From Rhodospirillaceae bacterium (lineage in GTDB: Bacteria > Pseudomonadota > Alphaproteobacteria > UBA828), in NCBI GenBank assembly GCA_028819955.1, contig JAPPKP010000064.1, positions 1-14,700 on the forward strand: 14,700 nucleotides of DNA, given 5' to 3'. Position numbers and translations under genes: made by a program. The first letter of the stretch is position 1. Each line of letters starts with the position of its first letter. Below the pieces are notes generated by a model. It made no database searches, was not told the origin of the DNA, and was given only the letters and a program-made list of their open reading frames with translations. Positions 1-7,629 of the stretch are shown piece by piece.

Positions 1-2
1 TC

Positions 3-635
3 TTCTTCGCCTTCAACAAGTGGGGCGAGCCGCTCTACGAGAGCGTCGCCATGGGCGTGGTTGTCGGCATTGTCTGCATGATCGTGGCGACCGCCGTGGG
101 CCGCGCCATGCCCCGGATGCGCAAGCCCGGCGGCGTGATCCTAATCGCCCTCATTCCCCTCTTCGTGCCGGGGCTCACCATGGGGGCGGCTCTCTTCATC
201 TCCATCCGCTCCTTCCTCGATCTTCGGCTCGGGCTCTGGTCGATCTTCGTCGGCCATATGGTGTGGTCGCTGCCCTTCTCGCTCCTGCTCGTGCTGATCA
301 TCGCGACCCGCTTCGACCACCGCCTGCTGGAGGCCGCGCAGGATCTCGGCGCCACCGGCTGGCGCCGCTTCTGGGACATCGAGTTCCCGATCCTGCGCCC
401 CGGCATCATCGGCGCCGGCATCTTCGGCTTCCTGCTCTCCTTCAACGAGCTCCTGCGCTCGATCTTCCTGCGCGGCTCCGAGACGACGATGCCGATCTAC
501 AACTGGACCATGACGGCCTCGCACCAGTCCCAGGTGCCGATCATCTTCTCGCTCTCGACCATCATCCTGGGCGTCACCCTGCCGATCCTCGGCGGCTTCT
601 TCTGGCTGCTCTTCGCCAAGCTGGACCGGAGTTGA
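3..635 (+). CDS. ABC transporter inner-membrane permease, PotC-like (5' partial)
   Basis: This is the C-terminal part of a binding-protein-dependent ABC transporter permease; the start lies before the window, and the frame is open from base 3 to the TGA at 633-635. The visible 210 residues hold several hydrophobic segments. They also contain the EAA loop that docks on the ATPase: EAAQDLGA at visible residues 110-117, followed by the usual aromatic/Arg stretch and FPILRPG. The spacing of the EAA loop and the following FxxSFNE-like segment (LLSFNELL) match the spermidine/putrescine/Fe3+ (PotC/YdcV) branch of MetI-type permeases. The substrate cannot be read from the permease alone. The partner ATPase, binding protein and second permease are expected upstream. 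An internal ATG at 51 is not the true start, because coding quality continues upstream of it. Confidence 0.9.
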   Translation, partial: FFAFNKWGEPLYESVAMGVVVGIVCMIVATAVGRAMPRMRKPGGVILIALIPLFVPGLTMGAALFISIRSFLDLRLGLWSIFVGHMVWSLPFSLLLVLIIATRFDHRLLEAAQDLGATGWRRFWDIEFPILRPGIIGAGIFGFLLSFNELLRSIFLRGSETTMPIYNWTMTASHQSQVPIIFSLSTIILGVTLPILGGFFWLLFAKLDRS

Positions 636-662
636 GCGGTGCCCCCTGCCCTTGAGGCACTC

Positions 663-691
663 TTGCGACCATGGGGTGATTTGGATAGGGT
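663..691 (+). promoter_or_regulatory. possible sigma70 promoter for tRNA-Arg
   Basis: TTGCGA (663-668, 4/6 to the -35 consensus) and TAGGGT (686-691, 3/6 to -10) are separated by 17 bases. They lie about 37 bases before the mature tRNA 5' end, a sensible distance for a short 5' leader. The match is weak and rests on spacing and position only. A GC-rich perfect inverted repeat (CGGCGCC at 704-710 and GGCGCCG at 712-718) lies between this site and the tRNA and may fold in the precursor. Confidence 0.25.
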
Positions 692-727
692 CCGCCGCGT
701 GGCCGGCGCCGGGCGCCGCGCCCTTGC

Positions 728-804
728 GCGCTCGTAGCTCAGCTGGATAGAGCACCAGACTACGAATCTGGGGGTCGGGGGTTCGAATCCTCCCGAGCGC
801 GCCA
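728..804 (+). tRNA. tRNA-Arg (anticodon ACG), with encoded CCA
   Basis: The cloverleaf can be folded by hand. The acceptor stem is GCGCTCG (728-734) with CGAGCGC (794-800). The D arm is GCTC...GAGC. The anticodon stem CCAGA/TCTGG encloses the loop CTACGAA, giving anticodon ACG, which would be modified to ICG and read CGU/CGC/CGA. The T arm is GGGGG-TTCGAAT-CCTCC, with one G-U pair. The discriminator base is G801 and CCA (802-804) is encoded, for a total of 77 nt. tRNA-Arg genes are common integration sites, but I see no integrase and no second copy of the 3' end in this window. Confidence 0.97.
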
Positions 805-857
805 CCTACACCCCAATCGAATCAATCTGTTACGGCGAGTCTTCGTTGGGAGCGCTG

Positions 858-1622
858 TCAGCGATTCCACCACGGCGTGTCGGAGAATGGCCGCAGATCG
901 ATCTCGTGCGTCCACGCGGAGCGGTGCTGCCGGGCGAGCTGGAAGTAGGTGTCGGCGATCTCGACAGGCAGCAGCAGGCCGTCAAGCTCCAGCCCGCGCT
1001 CCTGCCGGAGCTGCTGGAACGCCTCCTCACCCAGCAACCTGCCCAGGGTATCGGGCGCATCGACCATGCCGTCGATGATGACGTGCGCGACGTGGATGCC
1101 CTTGGGGCCGAACTCCGCATTGAGGCTCTGGCAGAGCATGCGCCGCCCGCCCATGGCGGCCGCGTGCGAGTGCTGGCCCCGGTTGCCGCGCATCGCTGCG
1201 GTCGACGAGGTCACAAGGATGGTGCCGCGGCCGCGCTGCTCCATCAGCGGGCAGACGGCAGAGGCCATCCGAAACAGGCCGAAGGTCCCAAGCCGCCAGC
1301 CCAGCTCGAAGACCTTGTGGCCGGTCTCCGCCAGCGACCTGTCACCGATCTGCGCGCCCAGGTTGTAGACCGCCACCTCGATCGGGCCGATGTCCGCCTC
1401 GACCGCGGCGATGCGCTCTTCGATGGCGTCGGGCGCCACGGCATTCAGCAGGAAGCCGGAGGCAACGCCGCCGTCGGCGACGATGCGGGCGACCGAGCGG
1501 TTCAGGCCATCCTCGTCCGAACGCCGGCAGAGCACCGCGTGGTATCCCTCGCGGGCGAAGCGGGCCGCCACGTTGCTCCCGACGCCGGCGCCGGCACCGA
1601 TCACGAGACACACGGGTTGCAT
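858..1622 (-). CDS. SDR-fold (short-chain dehydrogenase-like) protein lacking the YxxxK pair
   Basis: The protein has 254 residues and a Rossmann fold of the short-chain dehydrogenase/reductase superfamily. The dinucleotide-binding loop is GAGAGVGSN (residues 9-17), and the NNAG-like motif is NLGA (87-90). VTSS at 137-140 supplies the usual catalytic serine position. Where classical SDRs have Tyr-x-x-x-Lys, the aligned stretch reads HAAAM (about 153-157), so both the Tyr and the Lys are absent. The following GPKGIHVAHVIIDG is typical of an SDR subgroup that often has a degenerate active site. I chose the ATG at 1622 because the protein then begins directly at beta-strand 1 and AGGA lies just upstream. 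An ATG 12 codons earlier exists. The gene is divergent from the GGT-like gene. The fold is certain; substrate and even catalysis are open. Confidence 0.88.
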   Translation of the reverse strand: MQPVCLVIGAGAGVGSNVAARFAREGYHAVLCRRSDEDGLNRSVARIVADGGVASGFLLNAVAPDAIEERIAAVEADIGPIEVAVYNLGAQIGDRSLAETGHKVFELGWRLGTFGLFRMASAVCPLMEQRGRGTILVTSSTAAMRGNRGQHSHAAAMGGRRMLCQSLNAEFGPKGIHVAHVIIDGMVDAPDTLGRLLGEEAFQQLRQERGLELDGLLLPVEIADTYFQLARQHRSAWTHEIDLRPFSDTPWWNR

Positions 1623-1675
1623 TGAGTCCTGGCCTCCGTGAGGTTTATTCAAAGGCAAAACGTCGGCGCTACGTT

Positions 1676-1689
1676 ACAGTCTATACTGT
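1676..1689. promoter_or_regulatory. operator-like inverted repeat in a divergent intergenic region
   Basis: ACAGT-CTAT-ACTGT is a perfect 5+4+5 inverted repeat in the roughly 100-base space between the divergent SDR-like and GGT-like genes. TATACT within it (1682-1687) matches a -10 hexamer at 5 of 6 positions, but no good -35 lies 17 bases upstream. The placement suits an operator controlling one or both genes. This is inferred from symmetry alone. Confidence 0.25.
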
Positions 1690-1731
1690 GCCGGGCCAGC
1701 CCATCCCGTCCCAATGCACGCGCAGGGTCCC

Positions 1732-3450
1732 ATGTCCGTCGTCCCCGTCGCCCGCGGTCATCACCACGTCGTCAGCACAGGCCACGAGCTTGCGACACTC
1801 GCCGCGTTCGAGGCGCTGGAGAACGGCGGCAACGCCATCGACGCGGGCGTCGCCGCGATCCTGACTCTCGGCGTGGTCTACAGCGATCAGGTGAGCGTCG
1901 CCGGGGTCGCCCCGATGATCGTCCGCCTCGCGGAGACCTGTGAGGTCGTCACCATCGCAGGGGTCGGCGGTTGGCCGCAGGCCCTCGATCCTGACGCCTT
2001 CATCGAACGCCACAGCGGCGCGATCCCGCTGGGCGTCCGGCGCACGGTGGTGCCGGCCGCCCCCGACGCCAGCATCCAGGCGCTGGAGCGCTGGGGCACG
2101 ATGACATTCCGCGACGTGGCGGGGCGCGCGGTACGCTATGCGCGCGAGGGATTCCCGCGCCACCCGGTCATGCTCGACTACGTGCAGAAGCACGCCGACG
2201 AGTTCCGCAAGTGGCCCGGGAACGTCGCGATCTGGATGCCCGGCGGCGCGGTGCCGGCGCCGGGCGAGCGGCTGGTCCAGTCCGATCTCGGCCGCACGCT
2301 CCAATTTCTTTGCGACGAGGAGCGCGCGGCCGGCGACGATCGCATGGCCGGGCTCGCGGCGGTGCGGCGTGCGTTCTACCGGGGCGACATCGCGCGCCAG
2401 ATCCTCGCGCATCAACGGGAGCACGACGGGCTGCTCGCCGCAGAGGACCTGGAAACCTTCCGCTGCCGGATCGTGCCCTCGGTCTCACGCCGATTCCGGT
2501 TCAATGGCGAGGAGGTCGAGGTCCACACCTGCGGCGCCTGGTGCCAGGGACCGTTCCTGCTGGAAGCGCTCTCCATCGCCCAGGCGGCGGGTGCCGGGAC
2601 GCTGAAGCACGGCTCGGACGCCTACCTCCACACGATTGCGGAGACCCTGAAGCTGACGTTCGCCGACAGGGAGGGCTATCTGGGCGATCCGGACTTCGTG
2701 GACGTCCCCCTCGATACGCTCACCGGCTCGGCTTACGCGGCGGAGCGAAGCAAGGCGATCGATCCGCGCAAGGCCTCGCCCGGCATGCCGCTCCCCGGCA
2801 GAATTCCCGGCCACGAGCCATACGTTCCTGCGGTCGCCGCGTGCGGTGCGCCAGTCGGGCCTTCGCCCGATACGTCGATCGTCTGCGTCATCGACGGCGA
2901 GGGCAACGCGCTCTGCTCGACGCCGTCGGACACGAGCTGGGATACCCCGGTGGTGCCGGGAACCGGGCTCGCGGTGTCTTCGCGCGGGGCGCAATCGTGG
3001 GCGGTGCCGGGCCATCCTTCCTGCGTCGCGCCGGGCAAGCGCCCCCGGCTCACGCCGAACCCCTGCTTCGTGCTCTCGCCCGGCCGCTGGATCATGCCGT
3101 TCGGGACACCGGGCGGCGACACGCAGATCCAGGCCAACCTGCAAACGCTTTTAGGTCACCTGACCTTCGGCCTAGGCCTGCAGGATGCGGTGGAGGCTCC
3201 CCGCCTCGTCACCCACAGCCACCCCGATTCCTTCGCGCCTCATGCCGCACATCCCGGGCTCGTCACTCTCGAGGGGCGCATCGACGAAGCCACGAGCGGT
3301 CGGCTCGCTGCGCGCGGACACCGCGTCGAGCGCTTAGGTGACTGGTCGCACTGGACCGGGGGCGTCTGCGCGGTGCGCAAGGACCTCGAGACCGGAGAGA
3401 TCGAAGGCGCCGCCGACCCCAGGCGCATGAGCCGCGCGCTGGGCTGGTAG
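1732..3450 (+). CDS. gamma-glutamyltranspeptidase family protein (Ntn hydrolase)
   Basis: The protein has 572 residues from the ATG at 1732; an in-frame ATG at 1714 would add six. AGGG sits five bases before 1732, and 1714 has no ribosome site, so I prefer 1732. GGT-family proenzymes cleave themselves before a Thr, which then acts as nucleophile transferring or hydrolysing gamma-glutamyl groups. Here the N-terminal HxVVSTGHELAT and ENGGNAIDAGVA segments match the family start. The nucleophile is most likely the Thr of PDTSIVCV (residue 381, codon 2872-2874), followed by the conserved VxDxxGN. FGTPGGDTQ is the late glycine-rich family motif. The usual GIGGGGF-type segment after the first domain reads VSVAGVAP instead. 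No signal peptide is visible, so a cytoplasmic location is likely. It may act on a substrate other than glutathione. It ends one base before the stop codon of the opposing gene. Confidence 0.92.
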   Translation: MSVVPVARGHHHVVSTGHELATLAAFEALENGGNAIDAGVAAILTLGVVYSDQVSVAGVAPMIVRLAETCEVVTIAGVGGWPQALDPDAFIERHSGAIPLGVRRTVVPAAPDASIQALERWGTMTFRDVAGRAVRYAREGFPRHPVMLDYVQKHADEFRKWPGNVAIWMPGGAVPAPGERLVQSDLGRTLQFLCDEERAAGDDRMAGLAAVRRAFYRGDIARQILAHQREHDGLLAAEDLETFRCRIVPSVSRRFRFNGEEVEVHTCGAWCQGPFLLEALSIAQAAGAGTLKHGSDAYLHTIAETLKLTFADREGYLGDPDFVDVPLDTLTGSAYAAERSKAIDPRKASPGMPLPGRIPGHEPYVPAVAACGAPVGPSPDTSIVCVIDGEGNALCSTPSDTSWDTPVVPGTGLAVSSRGAQSWAVPGHPSCVAPGKRPRLTPNPCFVLSPGRWIMPFGTPGGDTQIQANLQTLLGHLTFGLGLQDAVEAPRLVTHSHPDSFAPHAAHPGLVTLEGRIDEATSGRLAARGHRVERLGDWSHWTGGVCAVRKDLETGEIEGAADPRRMSRALGW

Positions 3451-3864
3451 TCAAAGCGTGCGCTCGGCCTCTTCGATGCGGATGTCGTTGGCGGAGAGAT
3501 CGAGCACGCTCTGCAATCCGTCGGCGTCGAACTCCCAGTGCTCGTTTCCGAATGTCCGGTACCACTGGCCGGTGTCGCGGTGGCGCCATTCGCTGATGAA
3601 GCGCACCGAGATGCGGTTCGCCGTGAAGCTCCAGAGCTCCTTCCTGAGCTTGTAGTGCTTCTGGATGGGCCAGCGCGAGAGCAGAAACGGCACGATGTTC
3701 TCCCGCCCCTCGACGAAGGCGTCGCGATAGCGCCAGCGCGTCTCCGGCGTGCAGGTTCCCGGTATCTCCTCCGCGACCCTGCGATTCCAGGCGTCCTCGA
3801 ACGCCTGGACGACGGCGCGGGCAGCGTCCTCGTCGAAGGGCGGCGCGATGGGACCGGCGCTCAT
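3451..3864 (-). CDS. DUF1348 / NTF2-like (SnoaL-fold) protein
   Basis: The protein has 137 residues with the DUF1348 pattern of the nuclear-transport-factor-2 fold: FEDAWNRRV near the N terminus, TRWRYRDAFVEGRENIV, a YKLRKELWSFTANRI core, then WYRTFGNEHWEFD and a C-terminal SANDI. Members are small alpha+beta cone proteins, mostly uncharacterised. Some NTF2-like relatives are isomerases, dehydratases or hydrolases, but no activity can be assigned here. I chose the ATG at 3864 because GGAGG precedes it at normal distance and family similarity begins there; the frame is open upstream but overlaps the neighbouring gene. It lies 29 bases downstream of the ABM-like gene on the same strand, so the two are probably cotranscribed. 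Confidence 0.88.
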   Translation of the reverse strand: MSAGPIAPPFDEDAARAVVQAFEDAWNRRVAEEIPGTCTPETRWRYRDAFVEGRENIVPFLLSRWPIQKHYKLRKELWSFTANRISVRFISEWRHRDTGQWYRTFGNEHWEFDADGLQSVLDLSANDIRIEEAERTL

Positions 3865-3893
3865 AGCGGCCTCCCCCTCCCCCGGTGTGTGCC

Positions 3894-4226
3894 CTACTCG
3901 GTCGGCAGCCGGAACCCCATGTCGCGCTTGCCGCTCACATCGTAGATCTCCGCCGAGTAATGGGTGATGTCGCCGCGAATGTTGGCCGCGCTCAGTGCCG
4001 CGACCAGCGTGTCCATGTAGGGATGGGTGAAGTGCGCATCGAGCGCCGCCTGATCGTCCCATACTTCGAAGATGATGGCCCGGTTAGGCGCGGTAACATC
4101 GATGGCCCAGTCGTAGATATGGGCGCCGGGTTCCTTGCGCGAATTCTCGACGGCCTCCAGGACTTCGGCCTTGATGCGGTCGAACCCGCCGGGCACGAAC
4201 TCGAAGACGACGGCGACGATCAGCAT
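3894..4226 (-). CDS. ABM-fold (antibiotic biosynthesis monooxygenase-like) small protein
   Basis: The protein has 110 residues and resembles the ABM/dimeric alpha-beta barrel family: an N-terminal beta strand (MLIVAVVFEF), a helix rich in E and K, RKEPGAHIYDWAI, then FEVWDDQAALDAHFTHPYM, which is the family hallmark (E.W.d..a...H). Such proteins form dimers. Some are cofactor-free monooxygenases (ActVA-Orf6, YgiN type), others are heme-degrading or simply stress proteins. The start at 4226 has GAGGAG eight bases upstream; a further in-frame ATG at 4271 lacks this support. It is the first gene of a two-gene unit with the DUF1348 protein and is divergent from the ABC-F gene. The fold is confident; the reaction is unknown. 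Confidence 0.87.
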   Translation of the reverse strand: MLIVAVVFEFVPGGFDRIKAEVLEAVENSRKEPGAHIYDWAIDVTAPNRAIIFEVWDDQAALDAHFTHPYMDTLVAALSAANIRGDITHYSAEIYDVSGKRDMGFRLPTE

Positions 4227-4330
4227 GGGGCGCTCCTCTTCATCCCTTGGTCCACCGCCATTGTCGCACATCCAGGGGCACCGGCAGCCCTTGCGTCATG
4301 GGCGCGGGCGGCGCAGATATCCCGCCGGCC

Positions 4331-6211
4331 ATGTTGACCCTGCAGAACATCGCCTACCGCGTCGACGGGCGCCTTCTCTTCCAGGGCGTGACCGCGCAGG
4401 TCGGCGCGCGCCAACGGCTCGGGCTGGTCGGGCGCAACGGCTGCGGCAAGACGACCCTGCTGCGCCTCATCGCGGGCCGGTTCGAGCCTGACGAAGGCGC
4501 GATCCTCCGCACGCGCGGGCTTTCCGTGGGCCTGGTCGATCAGGAGGTGCCGGGCGGGCCCGAGACTCCGCGCGCCGCCGTGCTCGCGGCGCACGGGGAG
4601 CGTGCAGCCCTGATTGCCGAGGCGGAGGGCGCAGATGGCGCGCGCCGCGCCGAGCTCGAGGCCCGGCTCGCGGAGATCGGCGCGCACGCGGCGCCGTCGC
4701 GGGCAGCGAGACTGCTCGCCGGCCTCGGCATCGACGAGGCAATGCAGCAGGCGCCGCTCGCCGACCTCTCCGGCGGCTGGCGCATGCGGGTCGCGCTCGC
4801 CGCCGCGCTCTTCGTCGAGCCCGACCTACTGCTTCTGGACGAGCCGACCAACCACCTCGATCTGGAAGCGGCCGCATGGCTGGAGGCCCATCTCAAGCGC
4901 TATCCCCGTGCGCTGGTGGTGGTGAGCCACGACCGCACCCTGCTCGATGCCGTGCCGGGCGGCATCCTCCACATGGCGGGCCGGGGCGTGACCTATTACC
5001 CCGGCAACTACACGCGCTTCGCGAAGACCTTTGCTGATTCCCGCGCCACAGCGCGCGCCCAACAGGTGCGCATCGACGCCAAGAGGCGCCATCTCCAGGG
5101 TTTCGTCGACCGCTTCCGCTACAAGGCGAGCAAGGCGCGGCAGGCGCAAAGCCGGCTCAAGGCGATGGCGAAACTCGTCGACGTGCCCATCGTGACCGAC
5201 GAGAGAACGCCGGACCTGAGGTTCCCCGAACCCGCTACGTTGGCGCCACCGTTGATGAGCCTCGCGGGCGTCGCGGTCGGCTACGAGCCGGGCCGCCCCG
5301 TGCTGCGCGGCATCAACCTGCGGATCGACCCGGACGAGCGGGTGGCGCTGCTCGGCGCGAACGGCAACGGCAAGTCCACCTTCGCCAAGCTGCTGGCGGA
5401 CATGTTGCAACCGGAGCGGGGCAGCGTGACGCGCGCGCCCAGGCTCGCGGTCGGCTACTTCGCGCAGCATCAGATCGACACGCTGGAGCCGGAGGGCACG
5501 GCGTTCAGCCACCTCGCGCGCCTCATGCCAAACGCCGCGCCCGAGCGCGTCCGCGCACGCCTCGGCGCCTTCGGCTTCGGTGGGGAGAAGGCGGATGTGA
5601 CGGTCGCGGCACTCTCGGGCGGGGAGAAAGCGCGGCTCAACCTCGCGCTCATCTCGGGCCGGGCACCGCAGCTGCTGGTGCTCGACGAGCCGACCAATCA
5701 CCTGGACATCCGGAGCCGGCACGCGCTGGTCGAAGCGCTGGAGGCCTACGACGGCGCGGTCGTCCTGATCACCCACGACATGCACCTGGTCCAGGTCGTG
5801 GCCGACCGGCTGTGGCTGGTGCAAGACGGCACGCTGCGCGCCTACGACGGCGACCTCGACGATTACCGCGCCGAGATCCTCGGCGGCGAGGGTTCGCGAC
5901 GGGCGGACGGCGACGGCCGGGAGAGCCGCCCGCCGCCCGCACGCAAGGCCGCGCGGCAGGCCGCAGCGGCGGTCCGCGCCCGGCAGAAGCCCCTCAAGGA
6001 TGCCGTGGCCGCCGCGGAAGAGCGGATCGCGCTTGCGCAGGCAGCGCAGCGCACCCTCCAAGCAGCGCTGGCCTCGGCGGCCCAGGACAACGACGCCGTG
6101 CGCATCGCCGTGTTAGGAAAAGAGCTGGCGGAGGCGAAGCGGGCCGAGGCGGCGGCCGAGGGCGATTGGCTCGCCGCGGCGGACGCGCTGGAACGCACCG
6201 GGCCCGATTAG
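4331..6211 (+). CDS. ABC-F family ATPase, YheS-like translation factor
   Basis: The protein has 626 residues with two ABC ATPase domains in one chain and no membrane domain, as in ABC-F proteins, which act on the ribosome. Domain 1 has Walker A GRNGCGKTT (34-42), signature LSGGW (about 147) and Walker B LLLLDEP with D170/E171 followed by TNHLD. The inter-domain linker is rich in R/K and Q (YKASKARQAQSRLK), the arm that reaches the P-site tRNA. Domain 2 has Walker A GANGNGKST (K348), LSGGEKARL, and D452/E453 in LVLDEPTNHLD. A charged Ala-rich C-terminal extension after about residue 530 likely forms a coiled coil. FSGGWRMR-like wording in domain 1 and the GDLDDY element place it near E. coli YheS rather than EttA or Uup. 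The start at 4331 puts the first strand at residue 1; the earlier ATG at 4247 is less likely. Confidence 0.95.
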   Translation: MLTLQNIAYRVDGRLLFQGVTAQVGARQRLGLVGRNGCGKTTLLRLIAGRFEPDEGAILRTRGLSVGLVDQEVPGGPETPRAAVLAAHGERAALIAEAEGADGARRAELEARLAEIGAHAAPSRAARLLAGLGIDEAMQQAPLADLSGGWRMRVALAAALFVEPDLLLLDEPTNHLDLEAAAWLEAHLKRYPRALVVVSHDRTLLDAVPGGILHMAGRGVTYYPGNYTRFAKTFADSRATARAQQVRIDAKRRHLQGFVDRFRYKASKARQAQSRLKAMAKLVDVPIVTDERTPDLRFPEPATLAPPLMSLAGVAVGYEPGRPVLRGINLRIDPDERVALLGANGNGKSTFAKLLADMLQPERGSVTRAPRLAVGYFAQHQIDTLEPEGTAFSHLARLMPNAAPERVRARLGAFGFGGEKADVTVAALSGGEKARLNLALISGRAPQLLVLDEPTNHLDIRSRHALVEALEAYDGAVVLITHDMHLVQVVADRLWLVQDGTLRAYDGDLDDYRAEILGGEGSRRADGDGRESRPPPARKAARQAAAAVRARQKPLKDAVAAAEERIALAQAAQRTLQAALASAAQDNDAVRIAVLGKELAEAKRAEAAAEGDWLAAADALERTGPD

Positions 6212-6226
6212 CCCCGGTTTCGGGCC
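6201..6226 (+). terminator. hairpin at the end of the ABC-F gene
   Basis: GGCCCGA (6201-6207) and TCGGGCC (6220-6226) form a perfect 7-bp stem around a 12-base loop that contains the stop codon. A tighter alternative is CCCGG-TTT-CGGG within it. No T-tract follows, so intrinsic termination is doubtful. It could attenuate or protect the 3' end of the message. Confidence 0.25.
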
Positions 6227-6264
6227 ACGGTATGATCCAATAGGGTGGAGGGAGCGCCGGGCAC

Positions 6265-6756
6265 ATGGCAGACGGAGACGGCGGCGGGGGCATAGACAAG
6301 GCCCTCTTCACGATGGCCCTCGGCCGCGACGTGGACTTTCACGACACCTATCCGCAAGTGGTCTACCTCGACCGAAAGACGGGCGACGTCATCTGGATCT
6401 ACGGGTCGGACCACGATGCCGAAATGGAGGCCGGCATATCTCCTGACGAGAATCGCCAGGAACGCGAAGCGGTCGAAGCGGAGCCGAATCGCTACCTGGA
6501 GATTCCCGGCCTCGATCACACCGATCACCACCGGATACTCCAGCGATTTCTGAGATCGGACTGGACCCGCGACGACGAGCGCTGGGAGCGGGCGCAAGGC
6601 GCTTACCGGGGCTCGATCGGCAAGTGGAAGAGAGACGTCCGGGACGAGGACGCCATCCACGCCTTCTACGAGTTCAGGGAAAAGGAAATAGAGGCGATGA
6701 CCGAGGAGTTCCTCCGGGAGAACGGTATCGAGCCGATCTGGCGATCGTACGACTGA
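6265..6756 (+). CDS. UPF0158-like conserved hypothetical protein
   Basis: The protein has 163 residues and is acidic and soluble, with no signal peptide or membrane segment. The arrangement resembles UPF0158: an N-terminal strand pair (VVYLDRKTGDVIWIY, about 33-47), an acidic middle, RYLEIPGLDHTDHHRILQRF (about 77-96), and a C-terminal helix pair with FYEFREKEIEAMTEEFLRENGIEPIW. The family has no agreed function. GGAGGGA lies about 13 bases before the ATG, slightly far but usable. It follows the ABC-F gene by 53 bases on the same strand and may share its transcript. The region between the halves (RAQGAYRGSIGKWKRD) differs from the commoner gafrrFkd wording, so I treat the family call as probable. 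Confidence 0.75.
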   Translation: MADGDGGGGIDKALFTMALGRDVDFHDTYPQVVYLDRKTGDVIWIYGSDHDAEMEAGISPDENRQEREAVEAEPNRYLEIPGLDHTDHHRILQRFLRSDWTRDDERWERAQGAYRGSIGKWKRDVRDEDAIHAFYEFREKEIEAMTEEFLRENGIEPIWRSYD

Positions 6757-6798
6757 CGGTCGCCTGCCGCGCAACCACGGGCGGCGGCGCGCCTCGCG

Positions 6799-7614
6799 CT
6801 ACCCGAGCGACGGGCTGCGGCGTTCGAGGAATCCCCGGAGGGCACCGGCACACTCCGGCCCGTGGGAATAGGCGACGCCGTGCCGGGCGCCGGCGACCAC
6901 GTGCATCTCGCAGTCAGGCATGGCGCGCAGCCGCTCGACCTGAGTCTCGAGCGAGACGAAAGGGCTGTCGTCGGGCGCGATCAGCAGGGTGGGAACGCGG
7001 ATGCCGCCGAGCGCCTCCGTGAGGTCCACCTGCACCAGCATGTCGACGAGGTCGACGCAGGCCTGAGGCGCCGAGGCGCGCTGTGTGTCGTGGAACCAGC
7101 GCTCCATCGCGGGGCTCAGGCAACCTGCGGGGAAGCGGAGCGGCATCAGCGTCGCCGACCATTCGTCCATCCCCAGCGCGCGGACATCGTCCCGGAGCGC
7201 CCGCGACCGGCCGATCGTGCCGCCCCGGTGGGCCGCCGAAACCATGGTCAGCGTCAGCAGGTGCCCGGGATGGTGCGCCGCGAGATGGAGGCCGACGGTG
7301 CCACCCGTCGATTCGCCGACGAAGTGCACCCGCTGCGCCCCGAGCGCGGCGAGCACGTCGAGAACATCGTCGGCCAGCGTGTCGATGGACCAGGCGGCCC
7401 CCGCCGCCGGAACGAAGGACCGGCCGAAGCCGCGCAGGTCCATCCGGACGATTCGATAGCGGTCCGCCAGGGTCGGCAGCCACGTAATCCAGATGTCGGA
7501 ATCGATGGCGAGCCCGTGCAGAAAGAGGATGGTTTCGCGCGACTCTACCCATGGGGGCACGAGGTCGCAGACCTCGTAGAAGATGTCTCCTTCGGAACGT
7601 TCCAGCATCGGCAT
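6799..7614 (-). CDS. alpha/beta hydrolase
   Basis: The protein has 271 residues and a standard alpha/beta-hydrolase fold. LFLHGLAIDS (30-39) gives the oxyanion-hole HG, and DLRGFGRS (59-66) is the typical strand-4 turn. The nucleophile elbow GESTGG places Ser102. The acid is Asp215 or Asp216 in IAPDDSPF, and the base is His245 in GARHG. This layout is shared by meta-cleavage hydrolases, epoxide and haloalkane relatives and carboxylesterases. The GxSxGG elbow and the neighbour make a C-C or ester hydrolase plausible, but the substrate is unknown. GGAGG lies eight bases upstream of the ATG. It starts 15 bases after the stop of the Rieske ferredoxin gene, so the two form one operon. Confidence 0.93.
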   Translation of the reverse strand: MPMLERSEGDIFYEVCDLVPPWVESRETILFLHGLAIDSDIWITWLPTLADRYRIVRMDLRGFGRSFVPAAGAAWSIDTLADDVLDVLAALGAQRVHFVGESTGGTVGLHLAAHHPGHLLTLTMVSAAHRGGTIGRSRALRDDVRALGMDEWSATLMPLRFPAGCLSPAMERWFHDTQRASAPQACVDLVDMLVQVDLTEALGGIRVPTLLIAPDDSPFVSLETQVERLRAMPDCEMHVVAGARHGVAYSHGPECAGALRGFLERRSPSLG

Positions 7615-7629
7615 GGGATCGCCTCCGGC

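Noticed and set aside
141..755. Long minus-strand ORF over the permease
   Set aside because: It is rich in charged E/D/R/G typical of a shadow frame of high-GC coding DNA. The plus-strand frame has clear membrane helices and the EAA loop.
728..804. tRNA-Arg as an attachment site for an integrated island
   Set aside because: No integrase and no second copy of the tRNA 3' end are visible in the window, and the disturbed region begins almost 8 kb away.
497..805. Minus-strand 102-aa ORF starting MARSGGFEPPTPRF
   Set aside because: This is the well-known false protein read antisense through a tRNA T arm and anticodon region; the tRNA-Arg at 728-804 explains it.
846..1625. 259-aa plus-strand ORF over the SDR-like gene
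   Set aside because: The opposite strand shows the Rossmann-fold motifs; this frame has no recognisable fold and only antisense composition.
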